A stretch of 64,000 nucleotides of DNA, from the NCBI RefSeq assembly GCF_023566315.1, contig NZ_JAKNSU010000002.1; one strand, written 5' to 3'. The first letter of the stretch is position 1. Every line of letters begins with the position of its first letter. This stretch comes from Edwardiiplasma whartonense (GTDB lineage Bacteria; Bacillota_I; Bacilli_A; Mycoplasmatales; Mycoplasmataceae). Position numbers and translations under genes: made by a program. The notes below the pieces were generated by a model. It worked only from the letters and a program-made list of their open reading frames with translations, did no database searches and was not told where the DNA came from. Positions 21,343 to 33,858 of this stretch are shown here, piece by piece.

Positions 21343-22044
21343 TTAATCTTGAGTTTCATCAAGAACATCATCACCCTCGTCATCTCGAGGACTGATTTCT
21401 TGAAATTTTCCTGTTCGAATGAAGTTTAAAATTTCTTGAATCCCAACCATGTGATCAGCAGCACGTTCAAGTTTTTTTAATTGTCGCAAAGAAGTATAAA
21501 GTAACAAAGCTTCTTGATCACTTTCTGAATGACGCATACGGTCAATAATCTTGCTTCTAGTTTGAACAAACGCTTGGTTTACTTCTTCTTCAAAACCTTC
21601 AACTTTTTTAGATAAATCAACATCAGAACGATCAATTAAGTTATTGATTAAATCTAACATTTGTAAAACAATATCAAAGTTTTGCTCAATAATTTCAGTG
21701 TATTTAATATCTGGTTCATAGTCTAAAACAAAATAACTAACTGCTTTAGCATAACTTGCAATTTTCCGAATTTCTCGTGCGATTAAAACTGAACCAATCG
21801 CAAACCGTAAATCCCCAGCAACCATGTTTTGTTTTGCAATTTTTCACAAAACCGTGCTAATAAACTCGTTTTGTTGTTCATTAATTTTCTTATCATTATC
21901 AACCACTTTTTGGGCTAACTTATAATCTTTTTTTGTTAAAGCCTCATACGTATCGTTATACTGTTTTTCAACTTTTTTAATTAATCCATCTAACTGGTCT
22001 TTAATCACGTCAACATCATGGTCTAAAATTTTATTGATTGACAT
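21343..22044 (-). CDS. phoU: PhoU phosphate-signalling protein
   Basis: PhoU is a peripheral regulator that restrains the Pst phosphate transporter. The 233-residue product has two three-helix PhoU repeats with the acidic metal-binding patterns VVDNDKKINEQQNE (about 48-62) and KLERAADHMVGI (about 200). One TGA is Trp near 21846. It is the last gene of the pst operon, 14 bases after pstB. No PhoR/PhoB two-component system is seen here, so its partner may be only the transporter. Confidence 0.9.
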
Positions 22045-22058
22045 TTTTAAATAACCTC

Positions 22059-23051
22059 CTATCCATTAAATCTTCCTGAAATATAGTCTTCAGTACGTTT
22101 ATCCTTGGGGTTGGTAAACATTCTTTTAGTAGTACTATACTCAATTAACTCTCCTTTTAAAAAGAAGGCAGTGTAGTTACTAATCCGAGTAGCTTGGGCC
22201 ATCGAGTGCGTCACCATAATAATGGTATAATCTTTTTTTAGATTTAAAACCAACTCTTCCACCTTTAAAGTTGCAATTGGGTCTAAAGCTGAGGTTGGCT
22301 CATCCATCAAAAGAATTTTAGGATGCATTGCAATTGCTCTAGCGATACACAAACGTTGCTGTTGTCCCCCTGACAACCCTAAAGCAGGTCCGTGAAGATT
22401 ATCTTTAACCTCTTCTCATAAAGCAGACTTTTCTAAAGCATCTTGCACCAACTGGTCTAAGACATTTTTTTTCTTAACCCCTTGTGAACGCGGTCCATAA
22501 GCAACATTCTCATAAATCGAAATTGGAAACGGGTTGGCCTTTTGAAAAACCATTCCCACATCAGTCCTTAATTCAGTAACATCATAACCATAATCAAAAA
22601 TATTTTGATCAAAAACCAAGATTTCTCCGCTTGAAACACTACCCTCAACCAAATCATTCATCCGGTTGATTGAACGTAACAACGTCGATTTACCACAACC
22701 AGAAGGCCCGATAAAAGTAGTGATGGTATTTTCTTTGATATCCATATTGATATCAAACAACGCTTGCTTCTTACCTTTATTATAAAAGAAATTAAATTCG
22801 TTTACTTTGACAATAACTTCTTTTTTCCCTCCACTACCATTTCTTGGTTTTTCAGGATCACCTTCATGAGCAAGTTTTGCTGCAATCATCTCTAATTCAT
22901 CAATCTTTTGGTTCTTTTGTTGCTGGTGTTTTTGGTGTAAGACTTTAAAAACACTTTGATGGTGTTTTTTAATACGAGGTCGATGATCTTTGGTTTTCTT
23001 AGCTTTAGGTTTTTTGGGAGCAGAATTTTGTTTATTTTTCTTAATCTTCAT
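22059..23051 (-). CDS. pstB: Phosphate ABC transporter ATP-binding protein
   Basis: PstB powers phosphate import. The ABC domain starts near residue 80 and shows Walker A GPSGCGKST, Q-loop VFQKANPFPISIYENV, signature LSGGQQQRLCIARA, Walker B ILLMDEPTSALD and the switch His in VTHSM. About 75 extra basic residues (Lys/His/Gln-rich) precede the domain, making it longer (330 residues) than the usual 250-270. I prefer the ATG at 23051, with AAAGGAGG 9 bases upstream; 23057 is possible. It overlaps the permease gene by 11 bases. Confidence 0.93.
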
Positions 23052-25245
23052 AATCATGAACCTCCTTTTTTTGAGTAATCTTTTTAATAATCCAACGGTT
23101 TTTTCACTCTTTTTTTAGTTGAGTTTTAATAGTCTTTCAACCAAAACGACGTGAGAAAGCTTTAAATTTTTTCTTGATTTGTTGCCAAGTTTTTCTGAAG
23201 AACTCCTTGTAATGATAATGGAAAATTCCAGTTCAGTTAATCGCTTTTAAACGCAAGAACCAAACTTTGAAACTTTTAGCTCTTGAAGTCACTCTTTCGC
23301 TAAGTACATTTAAACTAAAGACTAAAACCATTGTCACTAATGAGAACAGGAAGGCAATTGAAGTAGCTTCTCCTCCGCCTCCTTCAGAAGCTAACATATA
23401 AATTTCAGTAGTTAAAGTAGCTCCGCTTGCTAAGAAACCTTCACTTGGCATTCTTAATGCTGTTCCTAAGGTTAGATAAACTGGAGCAGTTTCTCCAATA
23501 ATCTTTGCCATTGCCAAAATAATTCCAGTCACAATTCCCTTAATTGCGTTAGGAATGGTGATTTTAAAAAGTACTTTACTGCGACTTAAACCTAAAGCTG
23601 ATCCAGCCTCTTTAATATTATCTGGCACCTGAGTTAAAGCATCTTCAAAGTTAGAAGTTAACATTGGAATCACTACAATCGCCATTGTTAAAGAAGAGGC
23701 GAAAATACTCATTGGTAATTTAAACATAACAATAAAGATCGAAAGACCAAAAATCCCAAAAACAATTGAAGGAGTCGATGCCAACAAACTAATCATAAAA
23801 CGAATAAACTTCGTGGTGATTGAATTTTTATTTGCATATTCGCTTAAATAAATTGCTGTTCCCAAAGCCAAAGGAATTGCAAACAAAAGGGTTGAAAGAA
23901 TTAAAAGAATAGTTGTAAACAAAGCAGCAAAGATTCCTGCTTGGCCCTTAACACTAATAAAGGCATCAATGTGTTGCAATCCAATTAAACCTTCAATCAA
24001 AATATCACCAAGAATTCAAATTGCAAAAGCAAAAACAATTAACACCGAAGTTCACATAAAGAACAACGCCACTGCTGACTTTAGTGACTTATTAATTTTA
24101 TTACCTGCATTTGCTTTTACAATTACTTTCAGTTCATAATCACTATACTGTTTGTTATCATGACCAGTCGTAGTTTTGATAGCTTCTGAACGATTAGGAT
24201 CAATTCTTACTTTATGAAGTCTTTGAAACCGTTTCTTTAAATAATCAGCATTAGAAATTAATAAAATCGTTAAATTAATAATAATCACAAGAATAAAAAG
24301 AATTAATCCAATCGCAAATAAAGCAGACTCGTGATAAGAACCTGAATTTTCTAAGATTTCTAACCCAATTGTTCCTGCTAAAGTTTTGATTGAAGAAAAG
24401 ATAAATCCTTTAAATCCATTACTACTATCCAGTCCTGCTGCTGAGTTTCCTGCAATTAAAATCACAGCCATCGTTTCACCAATTACTCGAGCCATCCCCA
24501 TAATCACTGCAGAAATAATTTTTGGAGTTACGCTTCTTCGTACAATACTAAAAGTTGTTTCTTCTTTAGAAATTCCTAAACCCAAAGATGCATAACGATA
24601 AGCATCAGGAACAGTTTGTAAGGCGTTATAAGTTAGACTGACCATCGTTGGCAAAGCCATAAATGCCAAAGTGAATGAAGCAGTCATTAAGTTACCATTT
24701 GTAATTGCACCCATCTTAATAAACATTGGTCCTACCTGATTAATAGCAAAGAGTCCAAAAACAACTGAAGGAATCCCAGCCATTAACTTAATTACTCCCA
24801 TGCAAAAGTTTTGCACTCTTCTACTCATATATTCACTTATGAAAAGCGCAGAAAAAAGCGTTAATGGAACCACGAACAACAACGCAAACACCATCATTAG
24901 CAAAGTAGAGGCAATAATTCCTCCAATCCCATAATAAGAACCAGCACGATCATGAGCACTTCAAGTATTATTAGGTCCTGGTTGTCAACGGTCAACAAAA
25001 ATAAACTTGAAAAACCCTTCTTGTTTAAAGATTTTTCCAGACTTAATTGCTACAAATATCAAGATGATCAATAACAAAGCAGCCACAATTAAAGTAAATA
25101 AATAAATAAAGGTTTTGACCGAGACATCACCAAGCGAACTTTTTGGTCTTGAAGCGTTGATTTTAAAATCATCTGGAGCTTGAGACTTATGAAAAAAATG
25201 ATGATTACTAAACTTTTTCTCTTCTTTTCGAGTTTTTTTAGTCAT
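23041..25245 (-). CDS. pstCA: Fused PstC-PstA phosphate permease
   Basis: Under code 4 this is one 734-residue reading frame holding two complete ABC permease halves. The PstC-like half (about 1-320) has one N-terminal membrane segment plus a six-helix core with FGLFAINQVG and the EAA-type loop SLGLGISKEETTF. The PstA-like half (about 400-700) has FGIFGLSIFI and the loop SALGLSRSKVLFKITIPNAIKG. In most bacteria these are separate genes. A basic N-terminal tail (about 45 residues) and a basic C-terminal tail (about 60 residues) flank them. Both halves should face one PstB dimer. Confidence 0.92.
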
Positions 25246-25268
25246 TGAAGGTTCTTTTCTTTCTTATC

Positions 25269-26375
25269 TTAAGCATTGACTTCATACTCCACTCCATCCA
25301 AACCAAATCTTGGGGTCAAACCCTCTTTTTTATACTGTAAAGCAGGAATGCTATCAACATCTTTTTGTGCTAATACCATCCAAGCAATGAAAGCAGCAAT
25401 TTTGTTTAAAAGTTTACTATCTAAATTAGCCTTAAATAACCCGATATAAGGACGAGTTAAAGGATAATCAGTAAAATCTTCTAGTTGGGATGGATCATAA
25501 GTAGTTCCATTAGCCTTGATTGTCAATAAGTTCAAATCGCTTTTTTCCTTAACAGCATCTAAATAGTTTAAAGAAAGATAACCAAAAGATGAAGCACGCG
25601 CCATTTCTTGAAACATCATTCCATTCGAGTTCAAAACACTAGAATTAGTCGTTGAACTTAAATCTGAATCTAGTTTCATTTGGTGTTCAAAAGAGTTTCT
25701 TGTTCCTGAACCTGGCTCACGAGAAAAAGCTTTTAACTGGTTTTCACGATCGTTTGCTAACTTGGCAATAACCTCCTGATCTCCATCAAGTGGTTGGGCT
25801 CGAGTTAAAGATGTAGCAATTTTATCCCAAGTAGGATTTTTATCATAAATTAATTTGATTAACTTTTCAGAAGCAGCATCGACCACTTGGTTTTCAATTG
25901 TAATTGTAAAACGTTCTTTAAACTGCTCATTAAAGATAGTTGGTGCATGATAAACAATGATAATTGCATCAAGAGCAATTTGAAGTTTATGTTTTTGATC
26001 ACCAAAACCACGAGTATTTTGTAAATAACTAGCAATTTGGTTTTCATCACTAAGATCAGAGGTTAAGCCATTAGTTTTTCCGTTTTCCACTAAAGAAATT
26101 GATGTGTCATCAGCAGCAATTTCTTTAGAAATAAACCCCATTTTATAAGCATTTGATTCAATGTTTTTAATCCCTCCCTGTGATCCAGAAGAGGCATAAA
26201 TAAAACTTTCTTTACTTGTTTTTTTGTATTCATTTGTTAAACGTTGCATTAACGGGTCAACTGAAGTTGATCCTCCGATGCTAATGCTATCTTTTGGAAC
26301 TACAAGTGTTCAGATTCAAAGTATAACTAAGATTGCAAACACCGCACTTAAAAGAATGCCAGCTTTTCTACTCAT
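25269..26375 (-). CDS. pstS: Phosphate-binding protein PstS
   Basis: PstS captures phosphate outside the membrane for PstCA/PstB. The 368-residue protein has an N-terminal hydrophobic anchor (about 5-25) with no lipobox Cys, so it is probably held by the uncleaved helix. Phosphate-binding loops are GGSTSVDPLM (about 38), SSGSQGGI and SREPGSGTRNSFEH (about 215). It is the first gene of pstS-pstCA-pstB-phoU. No Pho-type operator can be assigned in the gap after smc. Confidence 0.9.
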
Positions 26376-26453
26376 TTACTTCCTTTATTCTAGGCAATAA
26401 ACCAATGATTATCTTTGTTAATTATATAGAATTCCAATAAAAAGAAAAGCAGA

Positions 26454-29432
26454 CTAAACTTCAGGACGCTCTAAACCAGCTTCTGCATCAACCAGAACTT
26501 TTGCTTGGTTTAACTTGATTTTAACAATTTTAGTGATTCCCTTTTGTTCCATAGTCACACCATACAAGACATCACAATTTTCCATTGTTCCTTCTCGATG
26601 GGTCACCACAATAAACTGAGTATCATCAGTAAAATTCTTAATATACTTAGCAAAACGCTCGACATTAGCCGGATCTAAAGGAGCTTCAGCTTCATCTAAA
26701 ATTACTAAAGGAAGTGGACGAACCTTTAAGATTGAAAACAAAACACTTAAGGCAACCAAAGATTTTTCCCCACCAGAAAGCAAGTTAATGTTGGTAATCT
26801 TTTTGCCTGGAGGATTAACTTTAATATCAATTCCTGTATTTAATAAGTCGTCTGGATCAGTATAAACTAAAGCAGCACTGCCTCCACCAAATAATTTTGC
26901 AAACGATTGGGGCAAGGCTGCATTAACTTCATCAACGACTGCTTTGAATTGTTTGACCATGCTTTCATCCATGTCTTGAATAATTTTATTCAAGTTATTA
27001 ACAGAGCTTTGTACGTCTTTTCGTTCTCGATCAAAAGTTTCAAAACGTTCTTTTTCTTGTTCATATTCTTGGATCGAATCTAAATTAACGTTTCCTAATC
27101 CAGTCAAATCAGCAGTTAATTGCTTAATTTGACTACGAACAGCATCTTCATCTTCAATTGAAACTACCACATAATCTGGAGCTAAAATTGCTTCAGGAGT
27201 TAAGTTGTACTTGTCTAACAAACGCTCAGTATAACCTTGAATTCGTTCACTTAACTTCCCTTCTTCAACCCGTCAAACTGCAGTTGAATCTTTTAGTTGG
27301 GTTAACTCCTGGCGTTTTTCTTGGTTTAAATCACTTAAAGAAGCCTGACGAGCAGCATACTTAGTTCGTGCTTCAATAATTTGGTTAACCATTTGTTGCT
27401 TTTCTACCAATTGGTTTTGCATCTTACTAATTTCACGAGCAATTTTCAAAGATTCACTCTCACCACTCTCTTCACGAACACTTCCTTCAATGTTGGTTTT
27501 AGTAATCAAACGATAATCATCATTTAAAGACTGCAACTTGCTGTTTAAATCACGTTTTGTTGCTAAACATGATCTTATTGATACTTCGAGTTCGTTAATG
27601 TTTTCTCGGACTTTGTCTCGAGCTTGGCGATATTCATTCAGAGTTTTAGTTTCAACTTCTTCAGTTTGATTTAACTCTTCGACCTGTTTTTTTAACTCTT
27701 CAAGGTTATTAACTGTCTGTTTAGTAAAAATATTATTATTCCGTCCCTTACCACCTTGAACTGCTCCCTTGGGCATAATACGACGACCATCTAAACTGAC
27801 GATGTTATAACGGTAATTAATTTGTCGACCCAAACTAAGAGCATGATCATAATCATCAACTACAATTACACTTCCCAAAGCATAATCTAAGGCTTTTTGA
27901 TAACTTGACTGAATGTTAACAAGCTCGTTAGCAAACCCTAAGAATCCTGGAGCTTGCTCAATGACATTACGGTTAACCCCACTAATTGTGGTTGGAGCAA
28001 GAGTATCAAGGGGAAGAAATGTTGCTCTTCCTAAGCGGTTGGTGTCTAAAAATTCAAGGGCGTTTTTTGTTGCTTGACTTGATTCCATCACCACTGAAAA
28101 CATATTTTGTGCAGAAACTACTGAAATTGCTTCTTGATATTGATTATCAACTTCAACTAAATCAATTAATTTTCCAATCACTCCCCCAATCCGACTCTTG
28201 TTTTGAATAATATAATCTTGAGCAGTTCGGTTAGTAGTTTGGTGGTTATTTTCATAACTAATTCTTGCTTCTAACTGGTTAACATTTTTCCGAATTTGGT
28301 CAATTTTTTTCACAATTGCATCAAATTGTTGGGTTAATAAATCGTTTTGTTCGCGTTCTTTGGTTATATCAGCATTTAACTGTTGACTTCGTCCTTCTTC
28401 TGTTTCCAAACGAACTTTATTTTCTTGATACTCTTTTTTTAAACGGGTTGCTTGCAAAACATCATCATTAACATTCGCATTTTTTTGACTTTCACGACTA
28501 TCAGCCTGGGTCTTTTTTACTCGTAAATCAACTAAACGTTGGTTTAGTTGATTAATATCGTTTTGAAGACTAGCATTTTGTTGTTCATAATCGTTTAACT
28601 GGGTTGCAAGACTTTTAAATTCATCATCAGATCCATTAATTTCTTTAGTTAATTCAGAAATCTTTTGGTTAGTATCACTTAATAAACCATTAATTTCTTC
28701 AACTCGAGCAAAAAAGATTTGTAAATCTTTTTGAATAATTGCAATTTCAATTTCTGCTAATTCTTTAGACTTTTCTTGATAAATCTTTGCTTTTTTAGCA
28801 GCGCGCTCCAGCGAAGGGAGACGTTTACTAATTTCACTAACCAAGTCATTGAACCGGTTTAGATTCTCTTGAGCATGAATTAATTTATTTAAAGCTTCTT
28901 GTTTACGTTTTTTATACTTGGCTACCCCCGCAGCTTCGTTAAATAATTCCCGACGATCCTCGGGACGTGAAGAAGCAAAATTAGTAATCGTTCCTTGGGA
29001 AATAATTGCTAAAGATGACTTTGTTAGACCAGTTTCAAGTGCTAATTCTTGAACTTCACGTAATTTAACCTTTTCACCGTTGATAAAAAACTCACTTTCA
29101 CGTTTCTTTTTGTCAAAAGTTCTGGTAATTTCAACCACATCAGCATCAAGGGTGCTAAAAGTGTTACGTTCGTTACTAAAAGTCAAACTAACTTTGGCAT
29201 TATTTAACGCAGCTTTGTTTACACTACCAGAAAAAACAATATCATCCATTGATTTTCCCCGTAACGACTTATTACTTTGTTCTCCTAATGCTCAACGAAT
29301 TGCATCAGTGATGTTTGACTTTCCTGATCCATTTGGACCAACAACTCCAATCATTTCACTGGTAAAGTCTAGAGTGGTTGGGGTGGCAAATGATTTAAAA
29401 CCATATGCATAGAGTGTTCTTAAAAATAACAT
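26454..29432 (-). CDS. smc: Chromosome segregation ATPase SMC
   Basis: SMC dimers compact and segregate the chromosome with ScpA/ScpB. The 992-residue product has Walker A GPNGSGKSNI (about residue 33), a long coiled coil, a hinge around 360-520 (including GVIGKLIDLVEV and GRATFLPLDTL), the returning coil, signature LLSGGEKSLVALS and Walker B VILDEAEAPLD near the C terminus. It is slightly short for the family (about 1180 in Bacillus), mainly in the coils. The start has AAGGAGGT upstream. It follows rnc as in other Firmicutes. Confidence 0.95.
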
Positions 29433-29515
29433 CGATTATACCTCCTTGTGGTAATCAGTATTAATAATTGAATTAAAAACAATTAGTTCGTCTTTAATTT
29501 CTTATAATTACTCTC

Positions 29516-30241
29516 TTATTTTCTTCTCAGTTTCTCTAAACAATTTTTAGCCGCTTGTTGCTCAGCAGCTTGTTTAGAAAGACCCGCTCCCTCACCATAA
29601 ACTTGTCCATCCAACTTAACTTCGACTATATACTCAATACTATTATTTTCAACTGGGTGATGCGATTTAACAATATACTGCAAATCACTACGATTTTCTG
29701 CTTGTATTAATTCTTGAAGTTCGGATTTATAATCCTTGATTGATTCAAGATATTCACTTTGGGAAATATAGGTAATCAAAGTTTGTTTTAATCATTGTTT
29801 AATAACTTGATCAGCACTACCATTAGCTTCGTTATCTAAATAAATTGCTGCTGTGATTGATTCGAAAACATCAGCAAGAATTGAAGGTTTATCATTTCCT
29901 CCGCTTGCCATCTCACCATTACCCAAACGAATATAGCGATTCAAACCAATCCTGCGCATCACTCCTGCTAATGTTTCTTCTCGGACAGCATTAGAACGCT
30001 CTTTAGTAAGTTTTCCTTCATCAACTCTGGGATTGTTCTTATAAAAGTAGAGCGACATATACTCTTGCAAGATTGCATCACCTAAAAATTCTAATCGCTG
30101 GTACGTATAGTCTAATTTATTTTCATTAGCATAAGAATTGTGGGTTAAAGCTTGATCATAATAACGGTGATCATTAATTTTAATTTGAAAAGTAGTTTCA
30201 AAATAGTCTTCAAACTTAGATGAATTAATTTTCTTGGTCAT
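29516..30241 (-). CDS. rnc: Ribonuclease III
   Basis: RNase III cuts double-stranded RNA, including rRNA precursors. The 241-residue product shows the signature RLEFLGDAILQEYMS (about 45-59), the second acidic site in DVFESITAAIYLD, and a C-terminal dsRNA-binding domain with VEVKLDGQVYGEGAGLSKQAAEQQAAKNCL. The ATG at 30241 is chosen; a TTG at 30265 is the alternative. It overlaps the end of plsX by 17 bases. One TGA is Trp. Confidence 0.93.
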
Positions 30242-31253
30242 GATTTTGTTTATCCATTCCTTCAACTAAATTAACTAAAACTTCGTTTTTCACTGCTTGA
30301 TAAGTCATCCGTAAAGTTGCTTCAAACGAACGCACATCACTTGAACCATGTGATTTAAAAACAATCCCATTAATTCCTAACAAAATTGCTCCTGCATGAT
30401 TTTTATAGTCAAATTTTTTAGCTATCGCTTTAAAGGTAGGAATCATTCCAACAAGTGCCATTTTTCTAAAAATTGACTTCTTAGCTTGGTTTTTAACTTC
30501 TCTAAAAATACTTTTTGCAGCCCCTTCAGCAGTTTTTAAGGCAATATTTCCTGAAAATCCGTCAGTGACTAAGACATCAACTTTTCCTACTAAAAGTTCG
30601 CGAGGTTCTAAATTACCATAGAAATTAATGCTTTTATCAGCACTTAAGAGTTTATATGCTTCTTTTTGCAACTCTTTTCCTTTACCCTCTTCTTCACCAA
30701 TATTCATTAAACCAACCAAAGGTTTTTCAATTTTATTAACACTGCGAGAATAAACTGTTGCCATTTGTGCATATTGCAATAATTCTTCGGGACTATTTTC
30801 TAAATTAGCACCAGCATCCAATAATAACAAAACCTTGTCATCAACATTAGAAGGAATTGTAGGCATAAATCCCGAACGTTTAACCCCAGGAAGGTTACCA
30901 ATAATAATTTGTGCTCCTGCAATAAAAGCAGCACTTGGTCCTCCTGTGAGCATCGCATCAACGCTATTATTTTTGACCGCTTCTAAAGCACGTACAATTG
31001 AAGCATCTTTTTTGCGACGAACGTCTAAAATTGATCCATGAACATCAATTACTTCATTGGTAGGAACAATTGAATAACGAACCGGGTCAACCTTGTATTT
31101 TTTCAAAGCAAAAAGATGCGCTTTAATTTCAGTTTCATCACCATAAAAAACTAGTTCTAAATCATCATGAGTCGATAAAAACTTCAATCCCGCTTCAAGC
31201 GCAACCTTTGAACCTTTATCTGAACCCATGACATCAAAAGCAATTTTAATCAT
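30225..31253 (-). CDS. plsX: Phosphate acyltransferase PlsX
   Basis: PlsX makes acyl-phosphate for phospholipid synthesis, or here likely handles acyl-phosphate from the FakAB fatty acid kinase. The 342-residue product starts MIKIAFDVMGSDKGS, with GGPSAAFIAGAQIII, DAGANLENSPEEL and VTDGFSGNIALKTAEG. It lies after fakA, which supplies acyl-phosphate from exogenous fatty acids, a sensible pairing for a cell that imports its lipids. Confidence 0.95.
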   Translation of the reverse strand: MIKIAFDVMGSDKGSKVALEAGLKFLSTHDDLELVFYGDETEIKAHLFALKKYKVDPVRYSIVPTNEVIDVHGSILDVRRKKDASIVRALEAVKNNSVDAMLTGGPSAAFIAGAQIIIGNLPGVKRSGFMPTIPSNVDDKVLLLLDAGANLENSPEELLQYAQMATVYSRSVNKIEKPLVGLMNIGEEEGKGKELQKEAYKLLSADKSINFYGNLEPRELLVGKVDVLVTDGFSGNIALKTAEGAAKSIFREVKNQAKKSIFRKMALVGMIPTFKAIAKKFDYKNHAGAILLGINGIVFKSHGSSDVRSFEATLRMTYQAVKNEVLVNLVEGMDKQNHDQEN

Positions 31254-31281
31254 TTTTATTTTTCCTATCTATTAACGATAC

Positions 31282-31319
31282 ATTATAAAGAAACTAAAAG
31301 ACGACGACATCTTTTAGTT
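31282..31319 (-). promoter_or_regulatory. Hairpin after fakA followed by a -10 box for plsX
   Basis: A 10-bp stem (31292-31301 with 31310-31319, 8-base loop) lies just after the fakA stop. TATAAT follows on the minus strand at 31287-31282. It may end fakA transcripts partly and restart at plsX. The -35 element is poor. Confidence 0.5.
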
Positions 31320-31328
31320 GAATTTTAT

Positions 31329-32987
31329 CTATTCAATTCCAATAATAAAGGTATAAATTTTTTGGCCACCTTCAACAATTTCATATTCAATATTGTAATC
31401 TTCATCTAACATCTTGCGTAAATCATTGACATTGCTTGTATCAGCATCTTGACCTACAAAGATTGTTAAAATTTCAACTTTGTTAGTAATATATTTTGAA
31501 AGGCTTTTTTCAAAAACCGCACGAATTGAAGGTTGTGTTTCAATAATCTTATTATCAACAATCGCCATTTGTTGACCCTTTTTAACATCAACACCATCAG
31601 AAACTGAGTCTTTAGCAGCTTGGGCGATTGAGAAAGAAATGACATTCTTAACTGCTTTAGTTAAGTTTTTCACATTAGCAGAAGTGTTTCCACCTGGTTC
31701 AAAAGAAAGTGCTGAACTAACTCCTTGAGGAATCGTTTTGGTTGGAATTACTAGTACTTTTGACTTCTTTTCTTCTTTTTCAGCTTGGCGAGCTGCGAGA
31801 ATAACATTAGAGTTGTTCGGAAGAATAAAAACATTTTTTGCATCAACATCGCGAATTGCTTTTAAGAAATCATTGGTCGAAGGATTCATTTTATCCCCCG
31901 CATTAATCGCTAAATCAATTCCTAGTTCTTTTTCAAAATAATCTTTTTGTTCTTCTGATTGCACCACAGCAATTGTTGCTGTTTGGTTAACTAAATTTCG
32001 CTCCTTCAATACTGTTGAAGATTCACTTCACCCTTTTTTAGCATTGGGATTACCACCCTTAACTTGATAATCTGATTGTAAGGTCATGTTTTCAACCTTA
32101 ACAGTTCTAAAGTCTCCATACTGCTGTAAAAAGGTTAAAACTTGACCAGGATTTAAAGCGTGGGTATGGACCTTTAAAATATCATCATCAATAATCACAA
32201 CCATTGAAGTATTACCATACAACTGTAACTGATCACGAATTGTGTTAACTTTTAGTTTATTGACATAATTTGAACTTAAATCAACAATTGTTTCTGTACA
32301 ATAACCAAATTCAACGTCTTCTAAATCAATATCTAAGTTACCACCATCGTTGACCTCTAACTTTTGTAACTCTGCAACAATTTTGCTGTTTTGGACATAA
32401 TAACTCATTCCTTCAAAGAATTTAACCAGACCATAACCACCAGAATCAACCACACCAACATCTTTTAATTGCTGCAACAAGTTAGGAGTATTATCTAAAG
32501 AGGTGTTGGCAAATTGGCAAATTTGAGTTCAAAACTCCTTGTCATCAAGATCATCTGCTAAACCATTGGCTTGTTCAGCAGTTTCACGAATAACTGTTAA
32601 AATGGTTCCTTCAACTGGTTTCATTACTGCTTGATAAGCAATTTCACTTGCTTTAATCAATCCTTGTTTTCATTCACCAGGATTTAATAAAGTAGCATCT
32701 TTCATCCCTACAGAAAAACCTTTAACAATTTGCGAAAAAATAACTCCTGAATTCCCACGAGCGCCCATGATTAACCCACGCGCAAAGACTGACAATTCTT
32801 CACCAATTGTTTGAAACTTTTTATCCTTAATATCTCTATAACCATTAGTTGCAGTTAAGTTCATATTTGTACCTGTATCACCATCAGGAACAGGAAAGAC
32901 ATTTAATTTATCAATATGCGGATAATTATTATGTAAATTATTTACACCGCTTAAAATCATTTCCTTCAAGTATTCAACTTTGTCCAT
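31329..32987 (-). CDS. fakA: Fatty acid kinase FakA (DAK2-domain)
   Basis: FakA phosphorylates fatty acids presented by FakB. In the 552-residue protein the N-terminal DhaL-type nucleotide domain holds FPVPDGDTGTNMNLT (about 30-44) and ARGNSGVIFSQIVKG. A middle domain has VDSGGYGLVKFFEGM and DDDILKVHTHALNPG, and a C-terminal FakB-interacting domain follows. The ATG at 32987 has AAGGTGG upstream. Three TGA codons are Trp. It lies directly after the Asp23 gene, as in Bacillus. Confidence 0.93.
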
Positions 32988-33035
32988 TGTTTCCACCTTA
33001 TTTTTTCTATTTACAGTCTTAATTATTGCTTAATA

Positions 33036-33368
33036 TTAGTTGTTAGTAATGCCTTCTACTATCACATCAACTAAGTATTTATTTGTAAACTTGTTGCTTT
33101 TTTCCAATTCGTACTTAACTCTGATTTGAATTTCGTTAATTACATCTTTAATGTTTATTCCGCTGATTAAAATTACATGAATTTTGAATCTTGAGATTTC
33201 AGCGGTTAATAACTCAATTGATTTATCGATATCTAATGTCGCCAAATTGTCATTACCAACTGATGGAGTAGTAGTATTATGATAATCAGCAAAAGAAGCA
33301 ACACCCGGAACCGTCACAACAGCATTCTTGATAATCTTTAAAATATTTTCATCAATATCAGTTATCAT
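33036..33368 (-). CDS. Asp23/Gls24-family protein (YloU-like)
   Basis: This 110-residue protein belongs to the alkaline-shock-like family that in Firmicutes precedes fakA (yloU-yloV). The features are VTVPGVASFADY and the C-terminal helix VINEIQIRVKYELEK before a beta strand. The role is unknown; family members associate with the membrane or with fatty acid metabolism. The pairing with fakA is conserved and supports the call. Confidence 0.85.
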   Translation of the reverse strand: MITDIDENILKIIKNAVVTVPGVASFADYHNTTTPSVGNDNLATLDIDKSIELLTAEISRFKIHVILISGINIKDVINEIQIRVKYELEKSNKFTNKYLVDVIVEGITNN

Positions 33369-33515
33369 TTAATGAACCTCTTTTCCTTGATTTTAACATA
33401 TTTTTAGAGAGTGTCTAAAACTATTATATTTATAAAAGTTTCATTGTGAAATATTTAATTTAAACTTTCTACAGAGCTTTTTTGATTTTTTAAAATAAGT
33501 ATTAACGCTTTTTGG

Positions 33516-33544
33516 TTGCATATATACAGAAAATTATTTACAAT
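33516..33544 (+). promoter_or_regulatory. Putative promoter of rpmB
   Basis: TTGCAT (33516-33521), a 17-base spacer and TACAAT (33539-33544) lie 73 bases before the rpmB start in the divergent gap with the Asp23 gene. Confidence 0.6.
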
Positions 33545-33616
33545 AACCTATGTGTTTTAATATTTTTACGGGTTTAAATTTTTTTAAAATACAGATTAAG
33601 GGAGAGGTGAGTAATA

Positions 33617-33814
33617 ATGGCAAGAAAAGATGCTTTAACAGGTAGAGGTCCGCTTTCTGGAAACAACAGATCTCATGCATTAAATGCTACAAAAAGAAAA
33701 TGAAACTTAAACCTGCAAAAAGTTAAAGTAGTAGACGAAAAAGGAAACATTAAAACAGTTAAGGTTTCTACTCGTACTTTAAGAACTCTTAAAAAAACTG
33801 AAAAGTTAGTTTAA
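33617..33814 (+). CDS. rpmB: 50S ribosomal protein L28
   Basis: This 65-residue large-subunit protein shows ARKDALTGRGPLSGNNRSH and the basic stretch ALNATKRKW, a clear L28 match. An in-frame TGA codes for the Trp after KRK. Stretches between basic residues and the end (RTLRTLKKTEKLV) fit the family. A strong AGGTGA site precedes the ATG. It is a single gene transcribed away from the asp23-fakA operon, as in Bacillus. Confidence 0.93.
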
Positions 33815-33828
33815 TATTACAAGCGTAA

Positions 33829-33858
33829 AAAATAAAGCATCTTAAGATGCTTTATTTT
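33829..33858. terminator. Bidirectional terminator of rpmB and the convergent gene
   Basis: A 13-bp perfect stem (33829-33841 with 33846-33858) has a TTAA loop and T/A runs on both sides. It overlaps the last codons of the convergent gene. Confidence 0.9.
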
